Below are positions 7,596-16,326 of a DNA stretch of 64,000 bases, piece by piece. This DNA comes from CAYNHF01 sp964397045 (GTDB taxonomy: Bacteria; Actinomycetota; Acidimicrobiia; Spongiisociales; UBA5794). A program made the position numbers and the translations under genes. How positions within the stretch are numbered: the stretch's first letter is position 1; each line of letters opens with the position of its first letter. The notes below the pieces were generated by a model. It saw only the letters and a program-made list of their open reading frames with translations. It did not search any database and was not told the origin of the DNA. The stretch spans positions 124,001-188,000 of the forward strand of contig CAYNHF010000047.1 of assembly GCA_964397045.1 (NCBI GenBank). The letters are read 5' to 3'.

Positions 7596-7759
7596 CGTCT
7601 CGCCTCCGCATTTGCCCGACGAACCGGCTATCGAGCGCGTCGGATGGGAGTGCGAGCCGGGCGCACACCTCTACGTCTCCACGGGCCCGAAAGCCAGTCT
7701 CCGAGAAGCGCCGCTCGGTCCCTTCAGGTCGCCAGCGTCGGAGCCGGCCGTCAACGAGG

Positions 7760-7794
7760 GAGAGGGCCGGTCCTTTTCATGAACCGGCCCTCTC
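7760..7794. terminator. Strong hairpin between the TipA-like gene and potD
   Basis: A perfect 12-bp stem (GAGAGGGCCGGT at 7760-7771 with its complement at 7783-7794) and an 11-nt loop lie between two convergent genes. The plus strand is followed by a T-rich stretch. It probably terminates both transcripts. Confidence 0.75.
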
Positions 7795-7823
7795 GCGTGT
7801 TTGTCTCTTGAGACTCAGCTCGG

Positions 7824-9047
7824 TCAGCCCTTCGCTGCCGAGAAGGCGTCTGCGTAGTAGTTGTTGAAGTCACCCAGGTCTTCGAAGAACTCCAGGATCG
7901 CCATGGTCTCCGGTGGCGGATAGATGGACGGATCCTCGAGGATCTCCGGGTAGATGAACTCCGTGGCTGCGCCATTGGGACTGGCGTAGTAGTTGTAGTT
8001 CGTCAGTTCCGCGCCGTTCCCCGCGTCGAGCATGTAGTTGACGAAAGCGTGGGCGGTACACGGGTGCTCAGCCGTAGTCGGTATTGCCATCGTGTCTACC
8101 CATGCCGCCGAGCCTTCGACCGGAATCGCATACCCGAAGTCCTCGTAGGCGTCGTATACGAGGTTCCCCTCGTCGTCGTACTCGGAGATCTCGTCGTACT
8201 CGGCGAGGAAGTCACCGTTCCAACCCTGCGCGACATTGGTCTCGCCGTTGGTCAGGTCGGTCCAGTAGCCCGAGGAGTTGAACGTTGCTATCCACTCCTT
8301 CGTCTCGGCGATCAGCGCTGCCGCTTCATCGACCTCATCCGGGTTGGTCGTGTTCAGCGAGTAGCCGAGATACTTGAGGGCCGACCCCATGGTCTCCCGC
8401 TCGTCGTCGAGCAATGAGATGAACCCGGCGTTGGGTTGGGCGACATCCTGGTCGAAGATCACGGCCCACGACACGCCGTTCTCATCGTCGATCGACCCAT
8501 AAAGGTAGCCGATGCCGGTCGTTCCCCACTGATACGGAGCCGAATACTGATTCCCCGGATCGTAGGCAGCATTCGTGAAGAGGGGATCCACATTCGCCAT
8601 GTTCGGGACTGCCGCCTGGTTCAGCTTCACGAGCAGATCGCCATCCTTCATGATCGAAACCATGTAGTCGGACGGCACAACCACGTCGTAACCGACCCCC
8701 GCATCGATCTGAGCGAGCATCGTCTCGTTGGAGTCGTACTCGGTGAGGACCACGCTCACGCCGTACTCTTCTTCGAAACCGGCCACGAGGTCCTTGACTT
8801 CGGCGTCTTCTGCGAGCGCGCCGACCGGGATGTACTCGGTCCAGTTGTAGAGATTGAGATCTCCGTCGACCTGACCGAGCGCGCACGCATCAGCCATGGC
8901 CTGGGTTCCGGTGGCTTCTGCCGCCGTGGTTTCAGTGGCAGCGGTGGTTTCCGTTCCCGAACCGCTCGTGGTGTCGGTCGAGTCGTCGTCGCCGCACGCT
9001 GCTGCAACCAATGCGAGCATTGCCAATAAGACAATGAGACGTTTCAT
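7824..9047 (-). CDS. potD: Spermidine/putrescine ABC transporter, substrate-binding lipoprotein
   Basis: The extracytoplasmic receptor that delivers polyamines to PotABC. The 407-residue protein starts with a lipoprotein signal ending in LALVAAACGDDD, then a Thr/Glu-rich linker and a PotD-like fold (YNWTEYIP, VVLTEYDSNETMLAQI, YDVVVPSDYMVSIM). The ATG at 9047 has AGGAGGAA 6 nt upstream, so it is preferred over an in-frame ATG at 9065 that overlaps the potC stop. It is the last gene of the potABCD block and ends before a strong terminator. The exact polyamine bound cannot be told. Confidence 0.92.
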   Translation of the reverse strand: MKRLIVLLAMLALVAAACGDDDSTDTTSGSGTETTAATETTAAEATGTQAMADACALGQVDGDLNLYNWTEYIPVGALAEDAEVKDLVAGFEEEYGVSVVLTEYDSNETMLAQIDAGVGYDVVVPSDYMVSIMKDGDLLVKLNQAAVPNMANVDPLFTNAAYDPGNQYSAPYQWGTTGIGYLYGSIDDENGVSWAVIFDQDVAQPNAGFISLLDDERETMGSALKYLGYSLNTTNPDEVDEAAALIAETKEWIATFNSSGYWTDLTNGETNVAQGWNGDFLAEYDEISEYDDEGNLVYDAYEDFGYAIPVEGSAAWVDTMAIPTTAEHPCTAHAFVNYMLDAGNGAELTNYNYYASPNGAATEFIYPEILEDPSIYPPPETMAILEFFEDLGDFNNYYADAFSAAKG

Positions 9048-9064
9048 TGGGATTCCTCCTGTCA

Positions 9065-9880
9065 TTAGTTCTCCCTTTCCGACCTTCGCTGGAACGCCAG
9101 CGAGACCAAGACCAATACGATTGAGACCGTGATCATCAGTGTGGAGACCGCGTTGATCTCCGGCGTGATCGACTTCCGAACGAGACCAAACACATGGACG
9201 GGCAACGTCGTTGCCCCCGGGCCTTGTACGAAGCTCGTTATCACCACGTCATCGAGCGACAGCGTCAAGGCGAGAAGGGCACCACCGATGACGCCGGGCA
9301 GGATCAACGGCAGCGTCACCTTGCGGAACGTTTGCCACCGGTTCGCATACAAGTCGGCTGCTGCATCCTCCATCGCGGGATCCAGGTGGGCGAGCCGCGC
9401 CCGAACGACGATCGCCACGAACGAGATATTGAAGGCAATGTGCGCAAGGGTGATGGAGGTCCGACCCAGCGGCACGACGCCCGTCTGCGTAAACCACAAC
9501 AGCAGCATGACCGCCATTGTCACATCTGGGATGATTACCGGCAGGTACAACAAGCCGTCGAACGCGCCGCGGCCGACCCATCGCCGGTAACGATCGAGGG
9601 CAAGCGCCGCGGCCGTGCCCAGCACCGTGGCGACGGCCGTCGATATCAGCGCAACGACAACCGAGTTCTCCACGGTCTTCAGCAGTTGCTCGTTCCCCAG
9701 CATCCGGTCGTACCAGCGCAGTGAGAACCCGCCCCAGTTCCCGACGTTGGCCGACGCCGAAAACGAGAAGACGACCACGATGATGATCGGCACATACAGA
9801 AAGGCGAATACAACCCAGCCGTTGATGGAGAGCAGTCGATCCACCCACGGTCGCATCGCCACCCCTTGGCGCAGCGTCAT
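9065..9880 (-). CDS. potC: Spermidine/putrescine ABC transporter permease
   Basis: A 271-residue inner-membrane permease with six predicted helices. The EAA loop that contacts the ATPase is visible around AAADLYANRWQTFRKVTLP. It pairs with PotB to form the channel. The ATG at 9880 overlaps the potB stop by 4 nt (ATGA) and has a GGGAGGGAGG ribosome binding site, so the two are translationally coupled. Upstream residues in the same open frame are a shadow of potB. Confidence 0.93.
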   Translation of the reverse strand: MTLRQGVAMRPWVDRLLSINGWVVFAFLYVPIIIVVVFSFSASANVGNWGGFSLRWYDRMLGNEQLLKTVENSVVVALISTAVATVLGTAAALALDRYRRWVGRGAFDGLLYLPVIIPDVTMAVMLLLWFTQTGVVPLGRTSITLAHIAFNISFVAIVVRARLAHLDPAMEDAAADLYANRWQTFRKVTLPLILPGVIGGALLALTLSLDDVVITSFVQGPGATTLPVHVFGLVRKSITPEINAVSTLMITVSIVLVLVSLAFQRRSEREN

Positions 9881-10782
9881 ATCGTCCTCCCTCCCGTCCT
9901 GAAGTAGACGATCGTCGCGATCAGCATCACGATGAGAATCGCCGAGGACAGCGCGGAACCGAACGGCCAGTTTCGAGCCGAGCCGAACTGAGTCACGATG
10001 TAGCTCCCCAACAGGTTCACCTTGCCACCGCCCAGGATTGCGGGCGTCACGTAGGCGCCCAGACTGGGGATGAACACGAGGATCGAACCGGCAATAACAC
10101 CCGGTTTCGACAGCGGAAGCGTGATCTTCAGAAACGCCTTGCCACCCGACGCGTACAGGTCCCGACCGGCCTCCACAAGGCTCCAGTCCATTCGCTCCAA
10201 GGCGGCATAGAGCGGGAGCACCATGAAAGGCAGGTACCCGTAGAGCAACCCGATGAATACGGCCGGTTCGGTGAACAACATCCGCTCCCACAACCCTGTG
10301 AACTCGCCGAACTGGGTCACGTACCCGTCAGAGTCCAGCAAGATCTTCCAGGCATAGGTGCGGACGAGGAAGTTCGACCAGAACGGTATGAGCACCGCTA
10401 CGAGCAGCAGGGTACGGGTGCTTTGCCGAGCGCGCGTGGCGATCCAATACGCGAGCGGGTACGCGAACAGCAGGCAAAGGAGTGTGTTGAGGACCGCCAT
10501 CCACGCCGAACGAATCGCGATGGTCCGCACCAGCGGTTCCGCCAGCCGCTGCCAGGAGTCGATGTTCCAGTTCTCGAGTTCCGGCCTGCCGGTCCTGCTG
10601 CGACTTGCGAACGAGAACAAGAACACGATCAACAGCGGCAAGGTGAAGAAGAAGGTCAGATAGACGTACGCGGGCGCCGCGTGGAAGAAGCCACGCCAAG
10701 ACTCACGGCGCCGAGCCTTGCGCTCCAACTCGGGGTTGACCGCTTCCTCTTGCGGCGCCTCGCGTTCGTCGAGCATCGTCAT
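9877..10782 (-). CDS. potB: Spermidine/putrescine ABC transporter permease
   Basis: The second permease of the polyamine importer, 301 residues. A charged N-terminus of about 35 residues precedes the first helix (AAPAYVYLTFFFTLPLL). The EAA-type loop appears as EAGRDLYASGGKAFLKITLP. It overlaps potA upstream and potC downstream by 4 nt each, so the three genes should be made in fixed ratio. Confidence 0.93.
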   Translation of the reverse strand: MTMLDEREAPQEEAVNPELERKARRRESWRGFFHAAPAYVYLTFFFTLPLLIVFLFSFASRSRTGRPELENWNIDSWQRLAEPLVRTIAIRSAWMAVLNTLLCLLFAYPLAYWIATRARQSTRTLLLVAVLIPFWSNFLVRTYAWKILLDSDGYVTQFGEFTGLWERMLFTEPAVFIGLLYGYLPFMVLPLYAALERMDWSLVEAGRDLYASGGKAFLKITLPLSKPGVIAGSILVFIPSLGAYVTPAILGGGKVNLLGSYIVTQFGSARNWPFGSALSSAILIVMLIATIVYFRTGGRTI

Positions 10783-11858
10783 TGCGCCAGCGCCCTTGCA
10801 GCCTCTGGATGGAAGTCGACGACCACCTTGTCGCCAACCTCCCAGCGTCTCATGCTCGGGAGGTTCTCGACGTGCACATCGAGCGACCCGGCTTCGCCTA
10901 GCTCTACCTCGTAATACATCGAGTCCCCCTGGAAGATGGTCCGAGCGACCGTGCCGTCTACGGCGTTGCGCCCCGGCGGTGTCTCCGACCGGTTGGCGTA
11001 CAGATGCACCTTCTCCGGGCGCAGGGTGAGGGTGACACTCGTGCCCACAGCGGAGTCAGTCCGCGCCTGGACGACCTCACCTCCCTTCAGCCGAACCGCC
11101 CCGGGCTCGACGATCTCACCGGCCAGGAAGCTCATCTCGCCTACGAAGCTCGCAACAAACAGGTCACTGGGAGCCTCGTACACCTCTTCGGGGCTTGCGA
11201 CCTGCACCAGCCTGCCTTCGTTCATGACGCCGATGCGATCGGACATCGTGAGCGCCTCTTCCTGGTCGTGCGTCACGTAGACGAAGGTGATGCCCACTTC
11301 GTGCTGGATGTCTTTCAGTTCGAGCTGCATGGTCTGGCGGAGCTTGAGATCGAGCGCGCCAAGCGGCTCATCGAGAAGGAGCACCTTCGGACGGTTCACC
11401 AGTGCCCTCGCCAGGGCAACCCGCTGTTGCTGGCCTCCCGAAAGCTCGCTGGGCTTGCGCTTTCCCATCCCCTCCAGACGTACCAGGTGAATCGCCTCTT
11501 CGACCTGGCGCGAGATGTCCGCCTTGTTGACTTTCTGCATGCGCAAGCCGAAGCCAATGTTGTCTGCGACGTTCATGTGGGGAAACAACGCGTAGGACTG
11601 AAATACGGTGTTCACTGGCCGCTTGTTGGGCGGCCGGAGGCCCATCTCCTCGCCGTAGATTCTCACGCTGCCGTCTGTCGGGAACTCGAGTCCGGCGATC
11701 ATTCGCAGGGTGGTGGTCTTGCCGCACCCCGATGGGCCCAGCAGGGAGAAGAACTCACCGTCGCCGATTTCGAGGTCCACATTGTCGACGGCGGTGACAT
11801 CCTCACCGAATTTCTTGGTGACACCATGCAAGCTCACGGGGATCTGGCGGTCGGTCAC
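10779..11858 (-). CDS. potA: Spermidine/putrescine ABC transporter ATP-binding protein
   Basis: The ATPase that powers polyamine uptake, 359 residues. It has Walker A (GPSGCGKTTT), the Q-loop, the ABC signature (LSGGQQQRVALARAL), Walker B (VLLLDEPLGALD) and the switch His (VYVTHDQEEA). The C-terminal TOBE-like regulatory domain covers roughly residues 245-359. The start is a GTG preceded by GGGGAG. It is the first transporter gene of the cassette, 111 nt after the aldehyde dehydrogenase gene. Confidence 0.95.
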   Translation of the reverse strand: MTDRQIPVSLHGVTKKFGEDVTAVDNVDLEIGDGEFFSLLGPSGCGKTTTLRMIAGLEFPTDGSVRIYGEEMGLRPPNKRPVNTVFQSYALFPHMNVADNIGFGLRMQKVNKADISRQVEEAIHLVRLEGMGKRKPSELSGGQQQRVALARALVNRPKVLLLDEPLGALDLKLRQTMQLELKDIQHEVGITFVYVTHDQEEALTMSDRIGVMNEGRLVQVASPEEVYEAPSDLFVASFVGEMSFLAGEIVEPGAVRLKGGEVVQARTDSAVGTSVTLTLRPEKVHLYANRSETPPGRNAVDGTVARTIFQGDSMYYEVELGEAGSLDVHVENLPSMRRWEVGDKVVVDFHPEAARALAQ

Positions 11859-11969
11859 GCGATGCTCCCCGAAACGATCAGCGCGAACTGAGGGTGGGTT
11901 GGCGTCCAGGAACCATTCCGACCCCAGACGCCGGTCGAGGCTGCCCTCCCCGACCCCACGGAAGGCGCC

Positions 11970-13397
11970 TCAGGCCCCATGGTTGATCATGACGTGTTTG
12001 ACCTCCGTATAGTGCTCCAGCGCGTAGGCAGACATATCCTTTCCGTACCCCGAGTGCTTGAACCCGCCGTGTGGCATCTCGGAGACGATGGTGATGTGGT
12101 CGTTTACCCACACCGTCCCCGACTGCAGCCCCTTCGTCATCCTCATGGCACGGCCAACATCCTTGGTCCACACCGAGGCGGCAAGACCGAAGTCGACGTC
12201 GTTGGCCCAGACAAGCGCGGTGGCCTCGTCCCCGGCATCCTGAACCGTGAGTACCGGCCCGAACACCTCGCGCTGAATGATCTCCGACCCCTGGTCTGCC
12301 CCCACGATCAGCGACGGCTCGTAGTAGTAGCCGGCGCCACCAACGCGGTTCCCACCAGTAGCGAGCCGGGCCCCACCCGCCGCAGCCCGGTCGACGAACC
12401 CGGCGACGCTGTCGAGATGCTGCTTCGAGACCAAGGGGCCCATCTCGACGTCTGGATCCTGGGGATCTCCTACAGCAATCTGAGTGACCTCGCTGTGGAG
12501 AGCGTCGACCAGATCGTCGTGGACACCGGAGGTGGCGATCACCCGACAGGGCGCGGTGCAGTCCTGACCCGAGTTGTAGAAGCTGGCCTCACGAAGCTTG
12601 GCGGCGACGGCCCCAACGTCGGCATCGTCGAACACCACCACCGGTGCTTTGCCGCCGAGTTCGAGGTGGACTCGTTTGAGGCTTTCGGCCGCAGTGCGAG
12701 CGACGGCCCTGCCTGCTTCGACGCTGCCGGTGATGGAGACCATCGCAACGTCTGGATGCGCAGACAGTGCTTCACCGACCACCGAGCCGGAACCGCACAC
12801 GACGTTGAGCACGCCGGGAGGAAGCACACCATCGAGGAGTTCGGCTAGACGGACCGCGGTCACCGGAGTGATACCCGAGGGCTTGAGGACGACCGTGTTG
12901 CCGGTGGCAAGCGCGGGTCCCAGCTTCCAGGTCGCCATGTTCAGCGGGTAGTTCCACGGTGCGATGGCTGCAATCACGCCGATGGGGTCTCTTCGGACAT
13001 ACGAGGTCGCCCCCGGCCAGTACTCCGCGGCTGCCTTGCCCTCGATGTGACGAGCGGCGCCGGCGAAAAAACGCCAGTTGTCGACGGTGAGGTCGAACTC
13101 GAAATCGACGATGGACACAGGCTTCCCGACGTTGTCGACCTCGAGACCCCGCAACTCGTCCAGATGCTCCTCGATCACATCCGCGACCTCGAAGAGCACT
13201 TCTGATCGGTGGCGGGGAGTGGTATTTGCCCACGAAGGGAATGCGGAGGCGGCGGCTTGGACGGCAGCATCGACGTCCATGGAGGTGCTCACCGGGACAG
13301 TTCCCATGGCCTCCGCAGTGGCAGGGTTGATTACCTCGGTGGTCACTCCGTCAGCAGACGGCCGCAACGCGCCGCCTATGTAGTTGAGCAGTTCCAT
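11970..13397 (-). CDS. Aldehyde dehydrogenase, probable gamma-aminobutyraldehyde dehydrogenase
   Basis: Oxidises an aminoaldehyde to the acid with NAD(P)+. The 475 residues have the full fold: APWNYPLNMATWKLGPALATGN, the catalytic Glu in ELGGKAPVVVF, and catalytic Cys280 in GQDCTAPC. The sequence around the Cys is typical of PatD (YdcW)-type aminobutyraldehyde dehydrogenases. It sits between a class III aminotransferase and potABCD, which fits putrescine to 4-aminobutanal to GABA. Betaine aldehyde is an alternative substrate. Confidence 0.88.
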   Translation of the reverse strand: MELLNYIGGALRPSADGVTTEVINPATAEAMGTVPVSTSMDVDAAVQAAASAFPSWANTTPRHRSEVLFEVADVIEEHLDELRGLEVDNVGKPVSIVDFEFDLTVDNWRFFAGAARHIEGKAAAEYWPGATSYVRRDPIGVIAAIAPWNYPLNMATWKLGPALATGNTVVLKPSGITPVTAVRLAELLDGVLPPGVLNVVCGSGSVVGEALSAHPDVAMVSITGSVEAGRAVARTAAESLKRVHLELGGKAPVVVFDDADVGAVAAKLREASFYNSGQDCTAPCRVIATSGVHDDLVDALHSEVTQIAVGDPQDPDVEMGPLVSKQHLDSVAGFVDRAAAGGARLATGGNRVGGAGYYYEPSLIVGADQGSEIIQREVFGPVLTVQDAGDEATALVWANDVDFGLAASVWTKDVGRAMRMTKGLQSGTVWVNDHITIVSEMPHGGFKHSGYGKDMSAYALEHYTEVKHVMINHGA

Positions 13398-13493
13398 TCG
13401 AGGGTTACTCCCCTTCCCCTGGTCGCGTCCCGGTCGCCATGTTGGCCGACGGGCTGCTCCGCGTAGCTCCTGCCCCCGGGCGTAGTGATCCCC

Positions 13494-14858
13494 TCAACCA
13501 TTTGTCACGTCCTTGGCGAACTGCTCGAAGACCGCCACGTAGTGGTCGACCTCGGCATCGCTGTGCATCACGGACAGGGTCCACTGCTCATCGGCGCCCG
13601 GTGTCATGTAGACCCCGTTGACCATGTGATATAACCAGCCGAGATAGTTGAGGCCATCATCGAAGTGCGCAATGTACGATCGATAGTCAACGACGCGCTC
13701 GTCTGCGAACATCACGCAACCTTTGGAAGCGACTCCGATCGAATAGGCCGGCAGGCCGTAACGATCGCATACGTCCTGACACCCCGCGAGAATCCGTGCG
13801 CCAATCTGGTCGAGTCGGTCGTAAGCGGCGCCGTCGAGCACGCCGAACAAGGCAGCCTCTGCCGCCGCCATCGTGAGGGGATTCCCGTTGAAGGTCCCGA
13901 TCTGAGCAACCGTGCCGTCTTCGATCTGAGCCATGATCTCCTCGGTGCCGAGGATCGCCCCGATCGGGGTCCCCCCGCCGGTTGCCTTGGCCAGCGCGAT
14001 GAGGTCGGGAACGACGCCGTACTTCTCCACAGCTCCTCCGGCGGCAACCGTGGCCCCGGTCTTGACCTCGTCGAATATCAGCAGCACGCCGTGTTTGCGC
14101 GTGATCTCCCGGACCGCTTCGAGGTAACCGTCTTCAGGGGGGACCACGCCGATGTTGAGCATGATCGGCTCGATGATCATGGTGCCGACATCCGGATTCG
14201 CGGCGAGGGCTGCATCGAGCGCGTCCGGATCATTGAAGGGCACAACGACCGTCAGGTCCAACAAAGCCTGCGGGATTCCCGCAGATTGTGGCACCGACAC
14301 GGGATGCGCTCGTGAACCCATCTTCGACGGGTCGGGATGGACCGAGACCATGACGGCGTCATGGTGGCCGTGATACGAACCCTCGATCTTCAGCAACCCA
14401 TCCTTGCGCGTGAAGGCTCGCGCTAAACGCACGGCGTCGAGGGTCGCCTCAGTCCCGGAGTTGGAAAACCTGACCTTGGGAAGCCCGAACCGGCGAGACA
14501 GTTCGCCCGCTACCCGGACTGCAGCCTCATTGGGGGCCGCGAAGTGAGTGCCCTTCGTTGCGGTGTCGGCAATGGCTGCCGCCACCATCGGGTGGGCGTG
14601 GCCTACCACCATCACCCCGAACCCGTTGTGAAAGTCGCTGTACTCGTTGCCGTCGAGGTCGACAACCCTGGAGCCCCGGCCCTCAACAATGTAGATGGGG
14701 TGGGGAGCCTGCGCCTGGAATGAAGACGCCACTCCCGCCGGAAGCACTTGCTTGGCCTCCTCGACGAACTCACCCGACTTACGAGTCTGGAGGCGCAGCG
14801 ACTCCTCCATCGAATTCGTCAGTTCCGCCACGCGGTCTGCATTGACGTTTGCTGCCAT
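13494..14858 (-). CDS. Class III PLP aminotransferase, glutamate-1-semialdehyde-mutase-like
   Basis: A 454-residue fold-type I enzyme. Lys291 in ALAKATGGG is the likely PLP lysine, with IFDEVKTG as the upstream Asp motif and SNSGTEATLDAVRLAR as the phosphate-binding segment. The sequence resembles glutamate-1-semialdehyde aminomutases more than SpuC-type putrescine aminotransferases. The context (aminobutyraldehyde dehydrogenase and polyamine importer downstream, no haem genes) points to transamination of a polyamine or omega-amino acid. It is first in the probable operon and divergent from an Lrp-type regulator. Confidence 0.88.
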   Translation of the reverse strand: MAANVNADRVAELTNSMEESLRLQTRKSGEFVEEAKQVLPAGVASSFQAQAPHPIYIVEGRGSRVVDLDGNEYSDFHNGFGVMVVGHAHPMVAAAIADTATKGTHFAAPNEAAVRVAGELSRRFGLPKVRFSNSGTEATLDAVRLARAFTRKDGLLKIEGSYHGHHDAVMVSVHPDPSKMGSRAHPVSVPQSAGIPQALLDLTVVVPFNDPDALDAALAANPDVGTMIIEPIMLNIGVVPPEDGYLEAVREITRKHGVLLIFDEVKTGATVAAGGAVEKYGVVPDLIALAKATGGGTPIGAILGTEEIMAQIEDGTVAQIGTFNGNPLTMAAAEAALFGVLDGAAYDRLDQIGARILAGCQDVCDRYGLPAYSIGVASKGCVMFADERVVDYRSYIAHFDDGLNYLGWLYHMVNGVYMTPGADEQWTLSVMHSDAEVDHYVAVFEQFAKDVTNG

Positions 14859-14939
14859 GCGTCCTCTCGATTGCTCTCCACTCGGGAGCCGAGATCACAG
14901 GGCACCATTGATAGCAGGCGAATCGAGTCATATGCAAGC

Positions 14940-14952
14940 GGAAGAGTCTTCC
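14940..14952. promoter_or_regulatory. Palindromic candidate operator
   Basis: The odd palindrome GGAAGA-G-TCTTCC lies midway between the divergent aminotransferase and Lrp/AsnC genes, next to the AT-rich sequence CATATA. It is a plausible site for the adjacent regulator. No known Lrp consensus matches exactly. Confidence 0.45.
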
Positions 14953-14976
14953 ATATAGCCGATCGGCAGCCTGAAG

Positions 14977-15519
14977 GTGGAAAATATAGCGAAATCTGAG
15001 AGACTGTGTACTTTGAAGGAGAATCTCATCACGCAACGCACCAACGCTGCCGAAACGCCGGACCTCGATGACAAGGATCTCCAGATCATTGCGGCGCTTC
15101 AGATCAACGGACGCGCCAACTACGCGGATCTGGCAAAGGGAATCGAACTCAGCCAGGCGGCCATTCGACTCCGGGTCAACCGACTGCTCGAGACTGGTGT
15201 GCTCGAGATCGTGGCCATCACCGATCCCCTCAGCATCGGATTCACCGTCCAGGCCATGGTCGGTTTGACCGTTGACGGTGGTATCGAGACGCTCAGCGAT
15301 GAAATCGGAACTCGCGAGTACGCCGTCTACGTGGTGTTGACCGCAGGTCGCTTCGATCTGCTGGTAGAGGTGTTGTGTGCCGACAACGATCACCTGCTGG
15401 AAGTGCTGAGTGACCTGCGAGCGCTCGACGGAGTGTCTTCGGTCGAGGCTCAAACCTACCTCAGGTTGACCAAGCAGACGTACGCCTGGGGGATGCCCCC
15501 GCTCCGTACTACGACCTGA
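14977..15519 (+). CDS. Lrp/AsnC family transcriptional regulator
   Basis: A regulator of up to 180 residues. The winged HTH is at about residues 30-80 (LDDKDLQIIAALQINGRANYADLA, then LSQAAIRLRVNRL), followed by a RAM effector domain. It is divergent from the aminotransferase-aldehyde dehydrogenase-pot cassette and probably controls it in response to an amine or amino acid. The start is uncertain: the GTG at 14977 is given, a TTG at 15013 is possible, and the best AAGGAG in the region lies even further inside. Confidence 0.88.
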   Translation: MENIAKSERLCTLKENLITQRTNAAETPDLDDKDLQIIAALQINGRANYADLAKGIELSQAAIRLRVNRLLETGVLEIVAITDPLSIGFTVQAMVGLTVDGGIETLSDEIGTREYAVYVVLTAGRFDLLVEVLCADNDHLLEVLSDLRALDGVSSVEAQTYLRLTKQTYAWGMPPLRTTT

Positions 15520-15557
15520 CGTTCGACCCCGGTGCCGCTTCAGCGTCGGATCGACCG

Positions 15558-16181
15558 TCATCCGACAAGAAAGACCCTGTCACCGGGTCGTACGGTGACC
15601 ACATCGAGTGCCTCGTCCGGCACCAACAAGAAGCCGCGCCTGCCGTTGCCCAAGAACCTCAGGATCTCTCCCAGTTGGGGCGTCGAGATCTCCTCGACCT
15701 GGCGCCGGGCACAGAAGCGGCTGAACTCCACGCATGGCGCAGCGAAGCTCACCATCTCCAGCCTCGCCATTTCGCCGGTGTCCTGATTCTCGATGGTCAA
15801 CGCGTTGCCGAGATCGTCGGGCCAGACCTCGTGCGGATGGTCGATGACGATGTTCTCGCCGGCGACCCCCACGACCATGTGTGCGCCGAACTCATCGCGC
15901 ATCGCGGCGTAGTGTGCCGTGAATCCGACACAGACCAGATCGTCTTCGTCGTATGCCTTGGCGGGGTGATCGAGATGGTGGATATCCAGCACCTCCTCCC
16001 CAGTCGGCAGGGTGGCCTGGATCCCCCGTCGGGTGATCTCCAGCCGCTCGACCTCAACTCGACGGCCGGCGTCGTAGAAGGATCGGACCAGCGACGGCTG
16101 CGGGAGACCGACAATGAGACCGTTCGGTTGTATTTGGACGAGGCTGACCCTGCCCAACGGACGAACTGGGGCGTCGCTCAC
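15558..16181 (-). CDS. MOSC-domain-like protein
   Basis: A 207-residue protein. VAGENIVIDHP matches the MOSC GEN motif, and APCVEFSRFC supplies the conserved Cys region of these sulfur-carrier domains, which occur in Moco sulfurases and related proteins. Whether it moves sulfur to a cofactor here is unknown. The start is a GTG. It ends 38 nt from the convergent Lrp-type gene. The other molybdenum-cofactor genes lie 20 kb away, at 36.8-39.0 kb. Confidence 0.7.
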   Translation of the reverse strand: MSDAPVRPLGRVSLVQIQPNGLIVGLPQPSLVRSFYDAGRRVEVERLEITRRGIQATLPTGEEVLDIHHLDHPAKAYDEDDLVCVGFTAHYAAMRDEFGAHMVVGVAGENIVIDHPHEVWPDDLGNALTIENQDTGEMARLEMVSFAAPCVEFSRFCARRQVEEISTPQLGEILRFLGNGRRGFLLVPDEALDVVTVRPGDRVFLVG

Positions 16182-16326
16182 CCTGGGTCCTTGCTGGTGG
16201 CGCCGAGAAGACAGAAGGTAAGTTGGCCTTCGTCGACTCCGTCTCGAATCCTCGCCAAGCCAGCGGCATCTACGGTGGGGAGCGAGTCGTGTCCCCCGCA
16301 GGAACGAGAACGAGCCACAGTCACCT

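Noticed and set aside
9881..10291. N-terminal extension of potC
   Set aside because: It is an out-of-frame reading of potB. The real start overlaps the potB stop and has a strong ribosome binding site.
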